From assembly GCF_014189535.1 (NCBI RefSeq), contig NZ_CP050308.1, positions 2,841,001 through 2,905,000 on the forward strand: a stretch of DNA of 64,000 nt, read 5' to 3'. A program made the position numbers and the translations under genes. Source of the stretch: Rhizobium lusitanum. Its GTDB lineage: Bacteria > Pseudomonadota > Alphaproteobacteria > Rhizobiales > Rhizobiaceae. Positions within the stretch are counted from its first letter, which is position 1; each line of letters opens with the position of its first letter. This document shows positions 55,295-64,000 of this stretch, piece by piece. Below the pieces are notes generated by a model. It had not been told where the DNA came from. It saw only the letters and a program-made list of their open reading frames with translations, and did no database searches.

Positions 55295-55929
55295 TGCGGA
55301 CGGTTCCGCAGAAACTCGTAGTGGGGCTGCTTTGCCTCGCCTCTTTCTGCGGTTCCGCGTCGATGGCTATGGCGGCAGACGGGGCGACGCAGACGATCGT
55401 TTTCCTGCGCCACGGTGAAAAACCGGAGGCCGGTCTCGGCCAGCTCAGTTGCCAGGGGCTCAATCGCGCGCTGGCACTGCCGCCGGTGCTCACCCGCCTC
55501 TTCGGCAAGCCGGCGGCGATCTTCGCGCCCGATCCGTCGAAGCGAAAGGACGATTCCGGCGTTTCCTATGATTATGTCCGGCCGCTCGCGACCATCGAGC
55601 CGACCGCCATTGCGCTTGGCCTGCCGGTCGACACCAGCTTTGGCTATGATGATGTCGATGGCCTGAAGACGGCGCTGGAAAAGCCGGATTATAGCGGAAA
55701 GCTCGTCTTCGTCGCCTGGGAACACAAGCTGATCGTCGATCTAGCCCGCCAGATGATGACCGATAATGGCGGTGATGCCAAGGCGGTGCCGAAGTGGCAC
55801 GGCAAGGATTTCGATGCTCTCTATGTCCTGCGCATCACGCGCAACGGCTCATCGCCAAGTGCCGCCTTCGAGCGGCTGACCGAAGGCCTAGATGGGCAAT
55901 CGGAAAGCTGCCCTATCCCAGCGAAGTAA
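55294..55929 (+). CDS. secreted histidine phosphatase family protein
   Basis: A 211-residue exported protein: signal peptide to about residue 28 (cleavage after MAMAA), then the intact active-site motif FLRHGEKPE and a C-terminal motif with conserved Trp/Glu/His in VAWEHKLIVDLA. Unlike the protein at 44137, the RHG arginine is present. Likely a periplasmic phosphatase of unknown substrate. Translated from a start overlapping the LysE stop. Confidence 0.88.
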   Translation: MRTVPQKLVVGLLCLASFCGSASMAMAADGATQTIVFLRHGEKPEAGLGQLSCQGLNRALALPPVLTRLFGKPAAIFAPDPSKRKDDSGVSYDYVRPLATIEPTAIALGLPVDTSFGYDDVDGLKTALEKPDYSGKLVFVAWEHKLIVDLARQMMTDNGGDAKAVPKWHGKDFDALYVLRITRNGSSPSAAFERLTEGLDGQSESCPIPAK

Positions 55930-55931
55930 CA

Positions 55932-56234
55932 TCAGAAAACCGGCCGCATGAAGCTGCGCTCATAGCTTAGAATGCAGCGCGTCTCTTCCGCATAGGCAAA
56001 GGCGGCTTGGCATTCGGCATCCTCTGCCATTCTCTGTCTGTAGGTCTCATAGTCGGCGAGGCTTGGGAAGCTGAAGAGCGCCAGTGCGATATTGTTGGCG
56101 CCTTCATGCGGCAGGAAATAGCCGTGATGCGTTCCGCCCAGGCGGTTGACGAGCGGGATCCAGAGCTTGGCGTAGTGCTCGAATTCCGCAAGCTTGTAGG
56201 GATCGATCGTATAGCGGAGATAACAGGTGATCAT
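55932..56234 (-). CDS. NIPSNAP-family protein
   Basis: A 100-residue protein with the NIPSNAP-like ferredoxin fold (dimeric alpha-beta barrel): MITCYLRYTIDPYKLAEFEHY, then GYFLPHEGANNIALALFSFPSLADYETYRQRM. Function unknown. Its ATG overlaps the stop of the EamA transporter gene by four bases, so the two are co-translated. Confidence 0.9.
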   Translation of the reverse strand: MITCYLRYTIDPYKLAEFEHYAKLWIPLVNRLGGTHHGYFLPHEGANNIALALFSFPSLADYETYRQRMAEDAECQAAFAYAEETRCILSYERSFMRPVF

Positions 56235-57145
56235 TCGGCGGCTTCCTTTGGGAGATGACCGCTTTTAGGACGCGGCAGCGGGATCGTCCAGCCGAGGTTC
56301 ATGCCTGCCGCTGCCGCCAGGATGATCACCGCGCCGACGATCTGAGCGATCCCGAGCACATGGCCGAAGGCGAAGCGGTCGACGACGATGGCGGCGATCG
56401 GATAGATGAAGGACAGCGCGCCGGTCAGATGCGTCGGCAGCTTCTGGATCGCGCCATAGAGCAACACATACATCAGGCCGGTATGGACAATGCCCATCGT
56501 CACCAGGATCGACCACCCGCCGGCACTTTGCGGCGAGGCGGAGAAATCCGTGAAGGGAGCGAGCATCAGGATGCCGGTCGAGACCTGAATCAGCGCGATC
56601 AGATGCGGCGGCGTACCCTTCAGCCATTTGGCGGCGATGGCGGCCAGCGCATAGAAGAAAGCGGCACTCAGCGAGAGCAGGATGCCGATGGCATAGCTGC
56701 CGGAGCCCGTTGTCTCCGTCGGCTTGCCCTCGACGATGACCGCCATGCCGGCAAAGGCGAGGCCCAGCCAGAAAAGCTTGGTAAACGTGATCTTCTCCCC
56801 GAGAAACAGCGCGCCGAGGCCGAGCAGCATGAAGGGCTGGGTGTTGTAGACAGTGGTGGCGATCGAGATGGAGGCATGCGAATAGGCCGAGAAAAGCAGC
56901 AGCCAATTGAGGACGATGGCGATGCCGCCGCCAACCGCAATCGCGAAGGTCCGCAGATTGAGGATGCCGGGACGCAACAGGCCCATGGCTCCGCAGATGA
57001 CAAGAAGCGTGAGCGCGCCAAACAGGCAGCGCCAGAAAACCACGCCGCTGACAGACTGCCCCGATATCAGAACAAACCAGCCGATTGTCCCTGAAATCAG
57101 CATTGCCGCCGTCATTTCCACTGTACCGCGTCTTATCTCGCTCAT
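56231..57145 (-). CDS. EamA/DMT-family transporter
   Basis: A 304-residue, ten-helix drug/metabolite transporter with two EamA repeats. Examples are WFVLISGQSVSGVVFWRC in the first repeat and GALSFIYPIAAIVVDRFAFG in the second. Family members export metabolites or amino acids. Its divergent neighbour is an AsnC/Lrp regulator (108 bases between starts), so it is probably the regulator's target. NIPSNAP follows in the same transcript. Confidence 0.92.
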   Translation of the reverse strand: MSEIRRGTVEMTAAMLISGTIGWFVLISGQSVSGVVFWRCLFGALTLLVICGAMGLLRPGILNLRTFAIAVGGGIAIVLNWLLLFSAYSHASISIATTVYNTQPFMLLGLGALFLGEKITFTKLFWLGLAFAGMAVIVEGKPTETTGSGSYAIGILLSLSAAFFYALAAIAAKWLKGTPPHLIALIQVSTGILMLAPFTDFSASPQSAGGWSILVTMGIVHTGLMYVLLYGAIQKLPTHLTGALSFIYPIAAIVVDRFAFGHVLGIAQIVGAVIILAAAAGMNLGWTIPLPRPKSGHLPKEAAE

Positions 57146-57253
57146 TGCCAGGGCTCCCGTTTGCTGAGCCTGATAATATTGCTATCAGTGCGCATATGAT
57201 ATATTTTGAATAAAGAGTAATGGGCTATGTGCCTAATTATATGAGGCGAGGAT

Positions 57254-57718
57254 ATGGGTGTACCTAATGCGGCTATAGAGCTCGATGCGATCGACCAGCG
57301 GATGCTGGAGGCGCTGGCGCGCAATGCCCGGATTTCGCTGAAGGAGTTGGCGGAAGTGGCGGGCTTGTCCTCGCCGAGTGCCGCCGAGCGGCTGCGCCGG
57401 CTGGAGGAGCGCGGTGTCATCGCGGCGTTCACCTTGGATATCGCGCCAGAGGCGATCGGATATTTCCTGCAAGCTATCGTGCGTATCCGGCCTTTGCCCG
57501 GCCAGTTGCATGTGGTCCAGCGCCTGATTCAGGAGACGCCGGAATTCATCGAATGCGACAAGGTCACTGGCGAAGACTGTTTCATCGGCCGGCTTGTGGT
57601 CCGCTCGATGGGCGACCTCGACGGTATCCTCGACAAGATCACCGAACGCGCCGAAACGAATACGTCGATGATCAAGGCAACCCCGGTCAAACGACGGCTA
57701 CCACCGCTTTCGCGCTAA
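57254..57718 (+). CDS. Lrp/AsnC-family transcriptional regulator
   Basis: A 154-residue feast/famine regulator: an N-terminal helix-turn-helix (DQRMLEALARNARISLKELAEVAGLS then AERLRRLEERGVI) and a C-terminal RAM ligand-binding domain (from about 68). An in-frame ribosome-binding site (GAGGAT) precedes the ATG. It is divergent from the EamA/NIPSNAP pair. A typical ligand is an amino acid exported by the partner transporter (inference). Confidence 0.92.
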   Translation: MGVPNAAIELDAIDQRMLEALARNARISLKELAEVAGLSSPSAAERLRRLEERGVIAAFTLDIAPEAIGYFLQAIVRIRPLPGQLHVVQRLIQETPEFIECDKVTGEDCFIGRLVVRSMGDLDGILDKITERAETNTSMIKATPVKRRLPPLSR

Positions 57719-57782
57719 AATTCCGCCATTGGCGACAGCATGATCGGCCCGTCGATATCATCGGCGGCCGCGCCGCGCATCA

Positions 57783-58610
57783 TCAGCGAGGTATGAGCCT
57801 GATAGGATTCGGCCATACCCTGCCAGTCCAATTGGTCCGGGGGAAGCAAACCTCGATCCGCATGGAAGGAATACCGAGGGCGGACTGGATCGTGGCCAGA
57901 GAGGGAATGGCGGCGCCGACCACATCGAGAATCCGGGGAGTACGGCCATCGAATTTCCAGGCGACAACGGTGGTATACTCAACCAGTGTCAGCCGGATAT
58001 CCGGATCGAAGCACGCATTCAGGTAAAACATCTCCATCTGGCCGGCCACGGCAAAGTGGTGCGAAACGGGGACGCGGCTTTGCAGCAGCGTCTTCAGGAG
58101 ATCGCGGTCTCCCGCATCCTCCAGGGAGAGCGGTCTTGCGCGTGGGAACCGCCCGGTCATTTTCGGCGGTCGGCCGGCGAAGATGCGTTGCGGGACAGTC
58201 TTGAAACCGCAGTGCTCGTAAAGGACCGGCTTGTCCGTCAGCAGGATATCGAGTTCGAAGCCCTCGGCCTGGGTTCGCTCAAAGGCCCGCTGCATGAGGT
58301 CGCGGTAAAGTCCCCGCCCGCGCCACTCGGGACGGACCGCGCCGGACTGGTAACCTGCCGCCTTGACCGCACGGCCATTGATGATCATCGGCATGGAAAA
58401 GGCACTGAAATTGGCAACGCAGCAGCTATTGGCGTCGAAATAGCCGAACGGCATGCTGGACGGATCCGGGCCGCTGAATTGATCCTGTAGGCTGATGTCG
58501 ATGGAGAAGGTGTCGCGCAGCAGATCGACGAGGCCGGTCCAGGCAACCGGATCGGCAAAACAATCCTGCCGGAGGGTCAGCCCGAATTGCTGCCCGAGAT
58601 CTGCCATCAC
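57783..58610 (-). CDS. GNAT-family N-acetyltransferase, C terminus frameshifted
   Basis: A GNAT acetyltransferase, 275 residues as the frame reads. Acetyl-CoA binding is seen in [27 protein letters not shown], and a second GNAT-like half follows. Its start overlaps the dut stop by four bases. After F256 (in VCFP) the frame becomes non-coding-like, whereas one base added to the five-C run at 57839-57843 restores a coding-like frame that runs to a TAG at 57715-57717, ending MLSPMAEF. So the gene is frameshifted, or the base call is wrong. The full-length product would be about 298 residues. Confidence 0.85.
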   Translation of the reverse strand: MMADLGQQFGLTLRQDCFADPVAWTGLVDLLRDTFSIDISLQDQFSGPDPSSMPFGYFDANSCCVANFSAFSMPMIINGRAVKAAGYQSGAVRPEWRGRGLYRDLMQRAFERTQAEGFELDILLTDKPVLYEHCGFKTVPQRIFAGRPPKMTGRFPRARPLSLEDAGDRDLLKTLLQSRVPVSHHFAVAGQMEMFYLNACFDPDIRLTLVEYTTVVAWKFDGRTPRILDVVGAAIPSLATIQSALGIPSMRIEVCFPRTNWTGRVWPNPIRLIPR

Positions 58611-59077
58611 ACGCCGGTCGAGCCGAAACCGCCGGTGCCGCGCGTGGTTTCGCTGATCTCCGCAATCTCGGCAACGCGCACCTGGGTCACCGGCGCGATC
58701 ACCATCTGGGCGATGCGCATGCCGCGGGTGATTTCGAACGGTTCTTCGCCGAGGTTGATCAAAAGCACCTTCACTTCGCCGCGATAGTCGCTGTCAATCG
58801 TGCCGGGCGTGTTGAGGCAGGTGATGCCGTGCTTGAAGGCGAGACCGGAGCGTGGGCGGATCTGCGCCTCGAAACCCTCGGGGATCTCGAAGATGAAGCC
58901 TGATGGCACCAGCGCCCGTTTGCCGGGTGCGATGGTCAGCGTCGCGCTGTCCTCGACGGCCGCGCGCAGGTCCATGCCGGCAGCCCCCTTGGTCTCGTAG
59001 GCGGGCAGATCGAGGCTCTGGCCATGGGCAAGGCGGATGAGGTTCAGCGTCGGGCGCGTATCGGTGTGTATGGTCAT
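58607..59077 (-). CDS. dut: deoxyuridine 5'-triphosphate nucleotidohydrolase
   Basis: A 156-residue dUTPase that hydrolyses dUTP to dUMP, keeping uracil out of DNA. All five motifs are seen, including [27 protein letters not shown] and the C-terminal [10 protein letters not shown]. Its stop overlaps the GNAT start by four bases. It is divergent from prfC with about 90 bases between. Confidence 0.97.
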   Translation of the reverse strand: MTIHTDTRPTLNLIRLAHGQSLDLPAYETKGAAGMDLRAAVEDSATLTIAPGKRALVPSGFIFEIPEGFEAQIRPRSGLAFKHGITCLNTPGTIDSDYRGEVKVLLINLGEEPFEITRGMRIAQMVIAPVTQVRVAEIAEISETTRGTGGFGSTGV

Positions 59078-59167
59078 GCGGCATTAGTTTGCGCGTGAGC
59101 GTCCAAGGTCAATTGCAATCCGGCCTCTGAAACGTTAGATACGCCGCAATTCACAGGATTCACACGC

Positions 59168-60751
59168 ATGGCCGAAAGTCTCGCCGAGGCGGTCTCCCGC
59201 CGCCGCACATTCGCTATTATTGCCCACCCGGACGCGGGCAAGACGACGCTCACCGAAAAGCTGCTGCTGTTCGGCGGCGCCATTCAGCTTGCCGGCGAGG
59301 TCAAGGCGAAGAAGGACCGCATCCAGACGCGCTCCGACTGGATGAAGATCGAGCGTGAACGCGGTATCTCGGTCGTGACCTCGGTCATGACCTTCGAATA
59401 TGAAGGCAATGTCTTCAACATTCTCGATACGCCCGGTCACGAGGACTTTGCCGACGACACCTATCGCACGCTGACGGCCGTCGACGCCGCGGTCATGGTC
59501 ATCGACGCCGCCAAGGGTATCGAGCCCCGGACACTGAAGCTGTTCGAAGTCTGCCGCATGCGCGACATTCCGATCATCACCTTTATCAACAAAATGGACC
59601 GCGAAAGCCGCGATCCTTTCGAGATTCTCGATGAAGTGGAAGAGAAGCTGGCGCTGGATACGGCGCCGATCACCTGGCCGATCGGCCGGGCGAAGAGCTT
59701 CTGCGGCTCCTATCATCTGGCTGACAATACCGTTCGCGCCGCCGACACCCAAGTGGCGGCGACCCCCGTCAACGGCCCGCGAGCCGTGGCCGACAGGCTG
59801 CCGGAAAACGAACGGCAGGCCTTCATCGATGAGACGGAGCTCGCCATCGAAGCCTGCCGTCCCTTCGACCGGGCGTCCTTCTTGGAAGGTCATATGACGC
59901 CGGTTTTCTTCGGCTCGGCGCTGCGCAACTTCGGTGTCCGCGATCTCATCAACGCGCTCGGCGAATTCGCGCCGCCGCCGCGCGACCAGGTCGCCGATAT
60001 CAGGACGGTTCACGCCACCGACGACAAGATGACGGCCTTCGTCTTCAAGATCCAGGCCAACATGGACCCGAACCATCGCGACCGCATCGCCTTTGCCCGC
60101 ATCTGCTCCGGCAAGCTGGAGCGCGGCATGAAGGCGCGCCTGTCGCGCACCGGCAAGCAGCTTGGCCTGACCGCGCCGCAATTCTTCTTTGCCTCGCAGC
60201 GCCAGCTTGCCGACACCGCCTATGCCGGCGACGTGGTCGGCATTCCGAACCACGGGACGCTCCGTATCGGCGATACGCTGACCGAAGGCGAGTCTCTCGT
60301 CTTCCAGGGCGTGCCGAATTTCTCACCGGAAATCCTGCGTCGTGTGCGTCTTGAAGATGCGATGAAGGCGAAGAAGTTGAAGGAAGCCCTTCAGCAGATG
60401 GCGGAAGAGGGCGTTGTGCAGCTATTCTCGCCGGAAGACGGCTCGCCCGCTATCGTCGGTGTCGTCGGTGCGCTGCAGCTTGACGTCTTGAAGGAGCGGC
60501 TGATGTCCGAATACGGCCTGCCGGTCTCCTTCGAAATGTCGCGCTTCTCCGTCTGCCGCTGGATCTCGGCCGACCAGCCTGCCGACCTCGACAAGTTCCT
60601 CACCGCGCGGCGCGGCGATATCGCCCGCGACCTCGACGGCGACCCGGTCTTCCTCGCCCAGGACGGCTTCTCGCTGCGCTACGAAGCAGAACGTTACCCG
60701 GCTATCAAAATGGTTGCCATCAAGGAATATCACGCCTTCAAGGCGGCGTGA
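59168..60751 (+). CDS. prfC: peptide chain release factor 3
   Basis: A 527-residue translational GTPase that recycles RF1/RF2 from the ribosome. GTPase motifs: G1 AHPDAGKTTLTEKL, G2 RGISVVTSV, G3 DTPGHEDF, G4 NKMD. The C-terminal region ends PAIKMVAIKEYHAF. Appears to be monocistronic and is separated from the convergent aldo/keto reductase by 33 bases. Confidence 0.97.
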   Translation: MAESLAEAVSRRRTFAIIAHPDAGKTTLTEKLLLFGGAIQLAGEVKAKKDRIQTRSDWMKIERERGISVVTSVMTFEYEGNVFNILDTPGHEDFADDTYRTLTAVDAAVMVIDAAKGIEPRTLKLFEVCRMRDIPIITFINKMDRESRDPFEILDEVEEKLALDTAPITWPIGRAKSFCGSYHLADNTVRAADTQVAATPVNGPRAVADRLPENERQAFIDETELAIEACRPFDRASFLEGHMTPVFFGSALRNFGVRDLINALGEFAPPPRDQVADIRTVHATDDKMTAFVFKIQANMDPNHRDRIAFARICSGKLERGMKARLSRTGKQLGLTAPQFFFASQRQLADTAYAGDVVGIPNHGTLRIGDTLTEGESLVFQGVPNFSPEILRRVRLEDAMKAKKLKEALQQMAEEGVVQLFSPEDGSPAIVGVVGALQLDVLKERLMSEYGLPVSFEMSRFSVCRWISADQPADLDKFLTARRGDIARDLDGDPVFLAQDGFSLRYEAERYPAIKMVAIKEYHAFKAA

Positions 60752-60784
60752 TATTGGGGATCATGGAACGGGAGCTTCCGGCTC

Positions 60785-61663
60785 TCAGGTCGCGCTGGCC
60801 TTTGCCACGCTCTCGAGTTGCGCCAGTGCGTCGTCCGGCAGGCTGATCTCGGGCGCTTTCAGATTCTCCCGCAGATGGGCGACGGAGGAGGTGCCCGGGA
60901 TGAGCAGGATGTTGGGTGCGCGGCGAAGCAACCAGGCGAGCGCGACCTGCATGGGGGTGGCACCGAGGCGTTCGGCAACGTCGGAGAGGGTCGACGACTG
61001 CAACGGGCTGAACCCGCCGAGCGGGAAGAACGGCACATAGGCAGTGCCTTCTCGTGCAAGCGCGTCGATTAGGGCGTCGTCATGGCGATGCGCCAGATTA
61101 TAGAAGTTCTGCACGCAGACGATCTCGCAGATTTTACGGCCATCCGCGATTTGCGTCGGCGTGACATTGCTGAGCCCTATATGGCGTACCAATCCCTGTT
61201 GCTGCAGTTCGGCGAGCACCGTCAGAGGCGCTTCCAGCGACCCTTCGACCGGACCATACACATCGAGCATGCTGCGAAGATTGACCACATCGAGCACATC
61301 GAGACCGAGATTGCGCAGATTATCATGCACGGCCTGCGTCAGTTCTTCGCGCGACATCGCCGGGATCCACGAGCCGTCCGTTCCGCGGCGAGCGCTGATC
61401 TTGGTGACGATGACAAGATCGTCGGGATATGGGTGGAGCGCCTCGCGGATGATTTCATTGGTGACGTGCGGGCCGTAAAAGTCGCTGGTGTCGATATGGT
61501 TCACGCCGTTGGCAACGGCTTCCCGAAGGACGGCCACCGCCGCGTCGCGATCCCTGGGCGGCCCGAACACGCCAGGCCCGGCAAGCTGCATGGCGCCATA
61601 GCCGAGCCGCTTCACGGTGCGATCGCCAAGGGTGAATGTTCCGGAGTGGTCGATGCTGGACAT
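60785..61663 (-). CDS. aldo/keto reductase family oxidoreductase
   Basis: A 292-residue TIM-barrel NADPH-dependent reductase. The catalytic residues are Asp and Tyr in DTSDFYGP and Lys in VTKIS; the usual His position carries Asn in DVVNLRS, as in a common subgroup with this NLR sequence. The C-terminal NADP-binding segment is IPGTSSVAHLRENL. It is divergent from a LysR gene with an operator-like palindrome between them. Substrate unknown. Confidence 0.93.
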   Translation of the reverse strand: MSSIDHSGTFTLGDRTVKRLGYGAMQLAGPGVFGPPRDRDAAVAVLREAVANGVNHIDTSDFYGPHVTNEIIREALHPYPDDLVIVTKISARRGTDGSWIPAMSREELTQAVHDNLRNLGLDVLDVVNLRSMLDVYGPVEGSLEAPLTVLAELQQQGLVRHIGLSNVTPTQIADGRKICEIVCVQNFYNLAHRHDDALIDALAREGTAYVPFFPLGGFSPLQSSTLSDVAERLGATPMQVALAWLLRRAPNILLIPGTSSVAHLRENLKAPEISLPDDALAQLESVAKASAT

Positions 61664-61730
61664 GGGATATCTCCTTTTTAACGTCCATCCAGAAATAGGC
61701 GTTGTTGCCTTGCGTGATAATCCGGTACAA

Positions 61731-61749
61731 TCCGCACAGGCTGTGCGGA
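61731..61749. promoter_or_regulatory. 8-bp palindrome between AKR and LysR genes
   Basis: TCCGCACA-GGC-TGTGCGGA (61731-61749) is a perfect 8-bp inverted repeat with a 3-base centre that overlaps the LysR ribosome-binding site (GGAG) and lies 11 bases before its start codon. It is a strong candidate operator for autoregulation and for the divergent reductase. Confidence 0.55.
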
Positions 61750-61759
61750 GTGGCGAACA

Positions 61760-62710
61760 GTGAAGATCGATCTGCTGGACATGAGCGCATTCGTCGCCGT
61801 GGCGCGTGCCAAGGGCTTTCGCGAGGGCGCGCGCCTGAGCGGCAAAAGCCCTTCGGGCTTGAGCGAGGCGGTCCGCCGCCTTGAGGCCGAGCTTGGTGTG
61901 CGATTGCTTAATCGGACAACCCGCAGCGTCGTGCCGACCGAGGCGGGAGAGCGATTGCTGGAAAGGCTCGGCCCCGCACTGTCGGAGATGGAGGCGGCCT
62001 TCGACGTGGTCAACGGTTTCCGCGACAGGCCGGCGGGAACATTGCGGCTGAACGTGCCGATCAGCGCGGCGCGGCTTGTGCTGCCTGCCATCGTCCCGCC
62101 CTTTCTCGCCGCCTATCCCGACATCCAGCTGGAGATCATCGCCGAGGACAGCTTTGTCGATGTCCTCGCAGCCGGCTGCGATGCCGGCATCCGCTATGAC
62201 GAGCGGCTGGAGCAGGACATGATCGCCATACCGATCGGGCCTCGCACCCAGCGCTTCGCCACCGCCGCTTCACCTTCGTACCTTGACCTTCATGGCAGGC
62301 CGGAGCATCCGAGCGAGCTGATCAATCACGCCTGTCTTCGTGGTCGTTTCTCCAGCGGCCTGATGCCGCCCTGCGAGTTCGAGCGTGACGGCGAAGTGGT
62401 GCGGATCACGCCCACAGGCCCGCTCATCGTCAGCATTGGCGGCGCGACCGATCTTGTCGTGGACGCCGCGATCGCAGGCACCGGCATCGTCTATCTTTTC
62501 GAGGAATGGCTGCGCCCGCATCTCGACAGCGGCGCGCTCGAGCCCGTGCTCGAATCGTGGTGGCAGTCCTTCTCGGGGCCGTTTCTCTATTATCCCGGGC
62601 GGCGCCTTGTGCCCGCTCCGCTCAGGGCATTCATCGATTTCATAACCATATTGGCCAAGCCGCCGAACATTCTTGCTCCGGAAGGGGATAATCATGGTCC
62701 GCGAAAATGA
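61760..62710 (+). CDS. LysR-family transcriptional regulator
   Basis: A 316-residue LysR regulator with the winged helix at the N terminus ([21 protein letters not shown] then [12 protein letters not shown]) and the effector domain from about residue 90. It starts at a GTG (61760) with GGAG nine bases before it. Its 3' end overlaps the trmO start by 17 bases. It is divergent from an aldo/keto reductase gene, its likely target. Confidence 0.9.
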   Translation: MKIDLLDMSAFVAVARAKGFREGARLSGKSPSGLSEAVRRLEAELGVRLLNRTTRSVVPTEAGERLLERLGPALSEMEAAFDVVNGFRDRPAGTLRLNVPISAARLVLPAIVPPFLAAYPDIQLEIIAEDSFVDVLAAGCDAGIRYDERLEQDMIAIPIGPRTQRFATAASPSYLDLHGRPEHPSELINHACLRGRFSSGLMPPCEFERDGEVVRITPTGPLIVSIGGATDLVVDAAIAGTGIVYLFEEWLRPHLDSGALEPVLESWWQSFSGPFLYYPGRRLVPAPLRAFIDFITILAKPPNILAPEGDNHGPRK

Positions 62711-63224
62711 GATCCGCGAAAACGAGGTGGCGGTCGAACCGCCGGCCGCGACCGATGCCGGTCTTGTCTTCATCGGCCGCATCTCGACGCCATGGACTTC
62801 CCGCATGGAGACGCCGCGTCAGGGGCGGCATGACGGACCGCTTTGCCGTATTGAGATATTCGAGCCCTGGGGGCCAGCGCTGAAGGGCGTCGAGGCTTTC
62901 GAGCGGTTGGAAATTCTCTATTGGCTGGATCGTTCACGCCGCGATCTCGTCCTGCAAAGCCCAGCCAGCAGCGGCAAGGTGCACGGCACGTTTTCGCTAC
63001 GCTCGCCGGTACGGCCAAACCCGATCGGCACCTCCATCGTCAAGCTGGAAGCGGTGGAGGGGGCTGTCCTGCTCGTGCGCGGCCTCGATTGCCTCGACGG
63101 CACGCCGCTTCTGGATTTGAAGCCGGACCGGACGTTATTCAAACCGATCGCGCCGCCGCAGCCTGGTGATTTCCACACCGACGACGAGGGAACGGCGCAC
63201 TATTGTCAGAAGCGTGAAACTTAA
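62694..63224 (+). CDS. tsaA: tRNA (N6-threonylcarbamoyladenosine-37-N6)-methyltransferase TrmO
   Basis: A 176-residue protein of the TrmO (TsaA/YaeB) family, which adds a methyl group to t6A37 in tRNA(Thr). The core is a small beta-barrel with the signature [17 protein letters not shown] and the C-terminal [13 protein letters not shown] start at ATG 62694 with GGAAGGGGAT upstream. It overlaps the LysR 3' end and ends four bases into the convergent Mop gene (TTAA shared). Confidence 0.9.
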   Translation: MVRENEIRENEVAVEPPAATDAGLVFIGRISTPWTSRMETPRQGRHDGPLCRIEIFEPWGPALKGVEAFERLEILYWLDRSRRDLVLQSPASSGKVHGTFSLRSPVRPNPIGTSIVKLEAVEGAVLLVRGLDCLDGTPLLDLKPDRTLFKPIAPPQPGDFHTDDEGTAHYCQKRET

Positions 63225-63430
63225 TCGACGGCGACCATGACGTCCGACGCCTTGATGACGGCATAGGCGTCAGCGCCAACCGTCAGGCCCAGTTCGTCGA
63301 CCGCCTCGTTGGTGATCGAGGAGGTGACGATCGAGCCGTTGCCGATGTCGATGCGGATGTGGGCGGTCGTCGCACCCTTGGTGACTTCGACGACCTTGCC
63401 CTTGAGGCGGTTGCGTGCGCTGATTTTCAT
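63221..63430 (-). CDS. TOBE-domain molybdopterin-binding (Mop-type) protein
   Basis: A 69-residue single TOBE domain of the Mop family, which binds molybdate or tungstate: [40 protein letters not shown], then [15 protein letters not shown]. It may store molybdate in the cytoplasm. I start at ATG 63430, preceded by GGGAGAAA; the frame runs further upstream without similarity. No mod transporter genes are in the window. Confidence 0.92.
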   Translation of the reverse strand: MKISARNRLKGKVVEVTKGATTAHIRIDIGNGSIVTSSITNEAVDELGLTVGADAYAVIKASDVMVAVD

Positions 63431-63495
63431 GGATCTTTTCTCCCTGATGTTGGCCGGACCATATCGTCTCCGGCAAAGCCCGGCCACAGGAAACC

Positions 63496-64000
63496 TTACT
63501 CCCCGCGTGGAAAACGCTGGTTCTCCTCCAGCACATTCAGGTCCATATGATTGCGCATGTAGCGCTCGGAGGCCTTCTGCAGTGGCTGATAGTCCCAGGG
63601 ATAATAGGCGCCGTTGCGCAGCGCCGCATAGACCACCCATCGCCGCGCCTGGCTTTCGCGCACGGCGGCGTCGAAGGTGGCCAGATTCCAGCGCTGCATC
63701 GCCTGCGCGGTCAGCCGCGCCAGGACCTCCGCATGGGCGGGATCGTCGGCGAGATTGGTCAGTTCTTTCGGATCGGCTTCGAGATTGAAGAGCATGGGCG
63801 GGTCCTTGTCGCAGAGCACCAGCTTGTAATGGCCATCGCGCAGGCCGACGAGCGGCGCTTCAGAGCCTTCCGCCGCATATTCCATCGGCACCGGTCCACG
63901 GCTTCCCGTGCCGAGGGCGAGGGGAGCCAGGTCCTCGCCATCGGTCCATTGGCGGAGCGAGCCGATATCGATGCCGGCGAGACCGGCCAGCGTCGGCGTC
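63496..64000 (-). CDS. betC: choline-sulfatase, C-terminal part (partial)
   Basis: The 3' part of a gene that runs off the right edge. The last 160 or so residues include TPTLAGLAGIDIG, GHYKLVLCDKDPPMLFNLEADPKELTNLADDP and the tail RYMRNHMDLNVLEENQRFPRGE. These are typical of the sulfatase C-terminal subdomain of BetC, which releases choline from choline-O-sulfate for glycine betaine synthesis. The catalytic half (formylglycine Cys motif) lies outside, so the call is by C-terminal similarity. It ends 65 bases before the Mop gene. Confidence 0.82.
   Translation of the reverse strand, partial: TPTLAGLAGIDIGSLRQWTDGEDLAPLALGTGSRGPVPMEYAAEGSEAPLVGLRDGHYKLVLCDKDPPMLFNLEADPKELTNLADDPAHAEVLARLTAQAMQRWNLATFDAAVRESQARRWVVYAALRNGAYYPWDYQPLQKASERYMRNHMDLNVLEENQRFPRGE

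Overview
This is a GC-rich (by eye about 60%) stretch of ordinary chromosome from an alphaproteobacterium, most likely a member of the Rhizobiaceae (Rhizobium/Agrobacterium-like). The evidence is the gene content and order: dnaN beside a PmtA-type phospholipid N-methyltransferase, rsmI-yraN-gshB-comM in one run, an imelysin/di-haem/DUF1513 iron locus, a choline-sulfatase (BetC) at the right edge, and many small LysR-regulated oxidoreductase units. I see no rRNA or tRNA gene, CRISPR array, prophage or intact insertion sequence.

Layout. 0-9 kb: a GT-C-like membrane protein, a small membrane protein, xseA, a flavodoxin-fold quinone reductase, an M29 aminopeptidase, and the leftward run yhhS-like MFS / AstE-AspA-like hydrolase / yffB / ybaK. 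9-25 kb: an accessory zone of regulator-plus-oxidoreductase modules (LysR/qor, LysR/NQO1-like flavoprotein, HxlR/SDR/zinc-free ADH, LysR/SDR/F420-reductase-like), with a SulP anion carrier, a 2'-5' RNA ligase homologue, ogt, mug, a YCII protein, an alpha/beta hydrolase, a methyltransferase and a secreted protein of unknown role. 25-29 kb: guaA, an MTA/SAH nucleosidase-like gene, a PaaI thioesterase and a DUF2252 gene. 29.4-29.7 kb: a MITE-like palindromic repeat. 29.7-34.8 kb: a leftward operon for periplasmic iron handling (imelysin, CxxCH di-haem oxidoreductase, second imelysin, DUF1513 protein), with an HPP-family membrane protein divergent from it.

35-46 kb: RsmB-type rRNA methyltransferase, an RlpA-like protein with a 396-base non-coding region upstream, GST/queG/NAD-epimerase, uppP, a 54-residue small protein, an NDUFA9-like epimerase, a DUF1330 gene, pyrF, a histidine-phosphatase-fold protein lacking the RHG arginine, pmtA and dnaN. 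47-53 kb: rsmI, yraN, an EEP phosphatase, a cupin, gshB, comM and cysK. 53-64 kb: a 27-residue ORF with a strong Shine-Dalgarno site, an isochorismatase-like hydrolase, a LysE exporter, a secreted histidine phosphatase, NIPSNAP and EamA genes divergent from an AsnC regulator, a GNAT acetyltransferase with a late frameshift, dut, prfC, an aldo/keto reductase with a divergent LysR gene, trmO, a Mop-type TOBE protein and the 3' part of betC.

Working together: most of the window is housekeeping (DNA replication and repair, rRNA/tRNA modification, nucleotide, cysteine and glutathione synthesis, lipid carrier recycling). The accessory parts point to redox/electrophile defence controlled by local LysR/HxlR regulators and to iron handling in the periplasm. 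I found no clearly new multi-gene system. The best leads are the dyad or repeat operators next to the local regulators, the paired imelysins (one without its signature histidine), the palindromic repeat, the GNAT frameshift and the 27-residue ORF.
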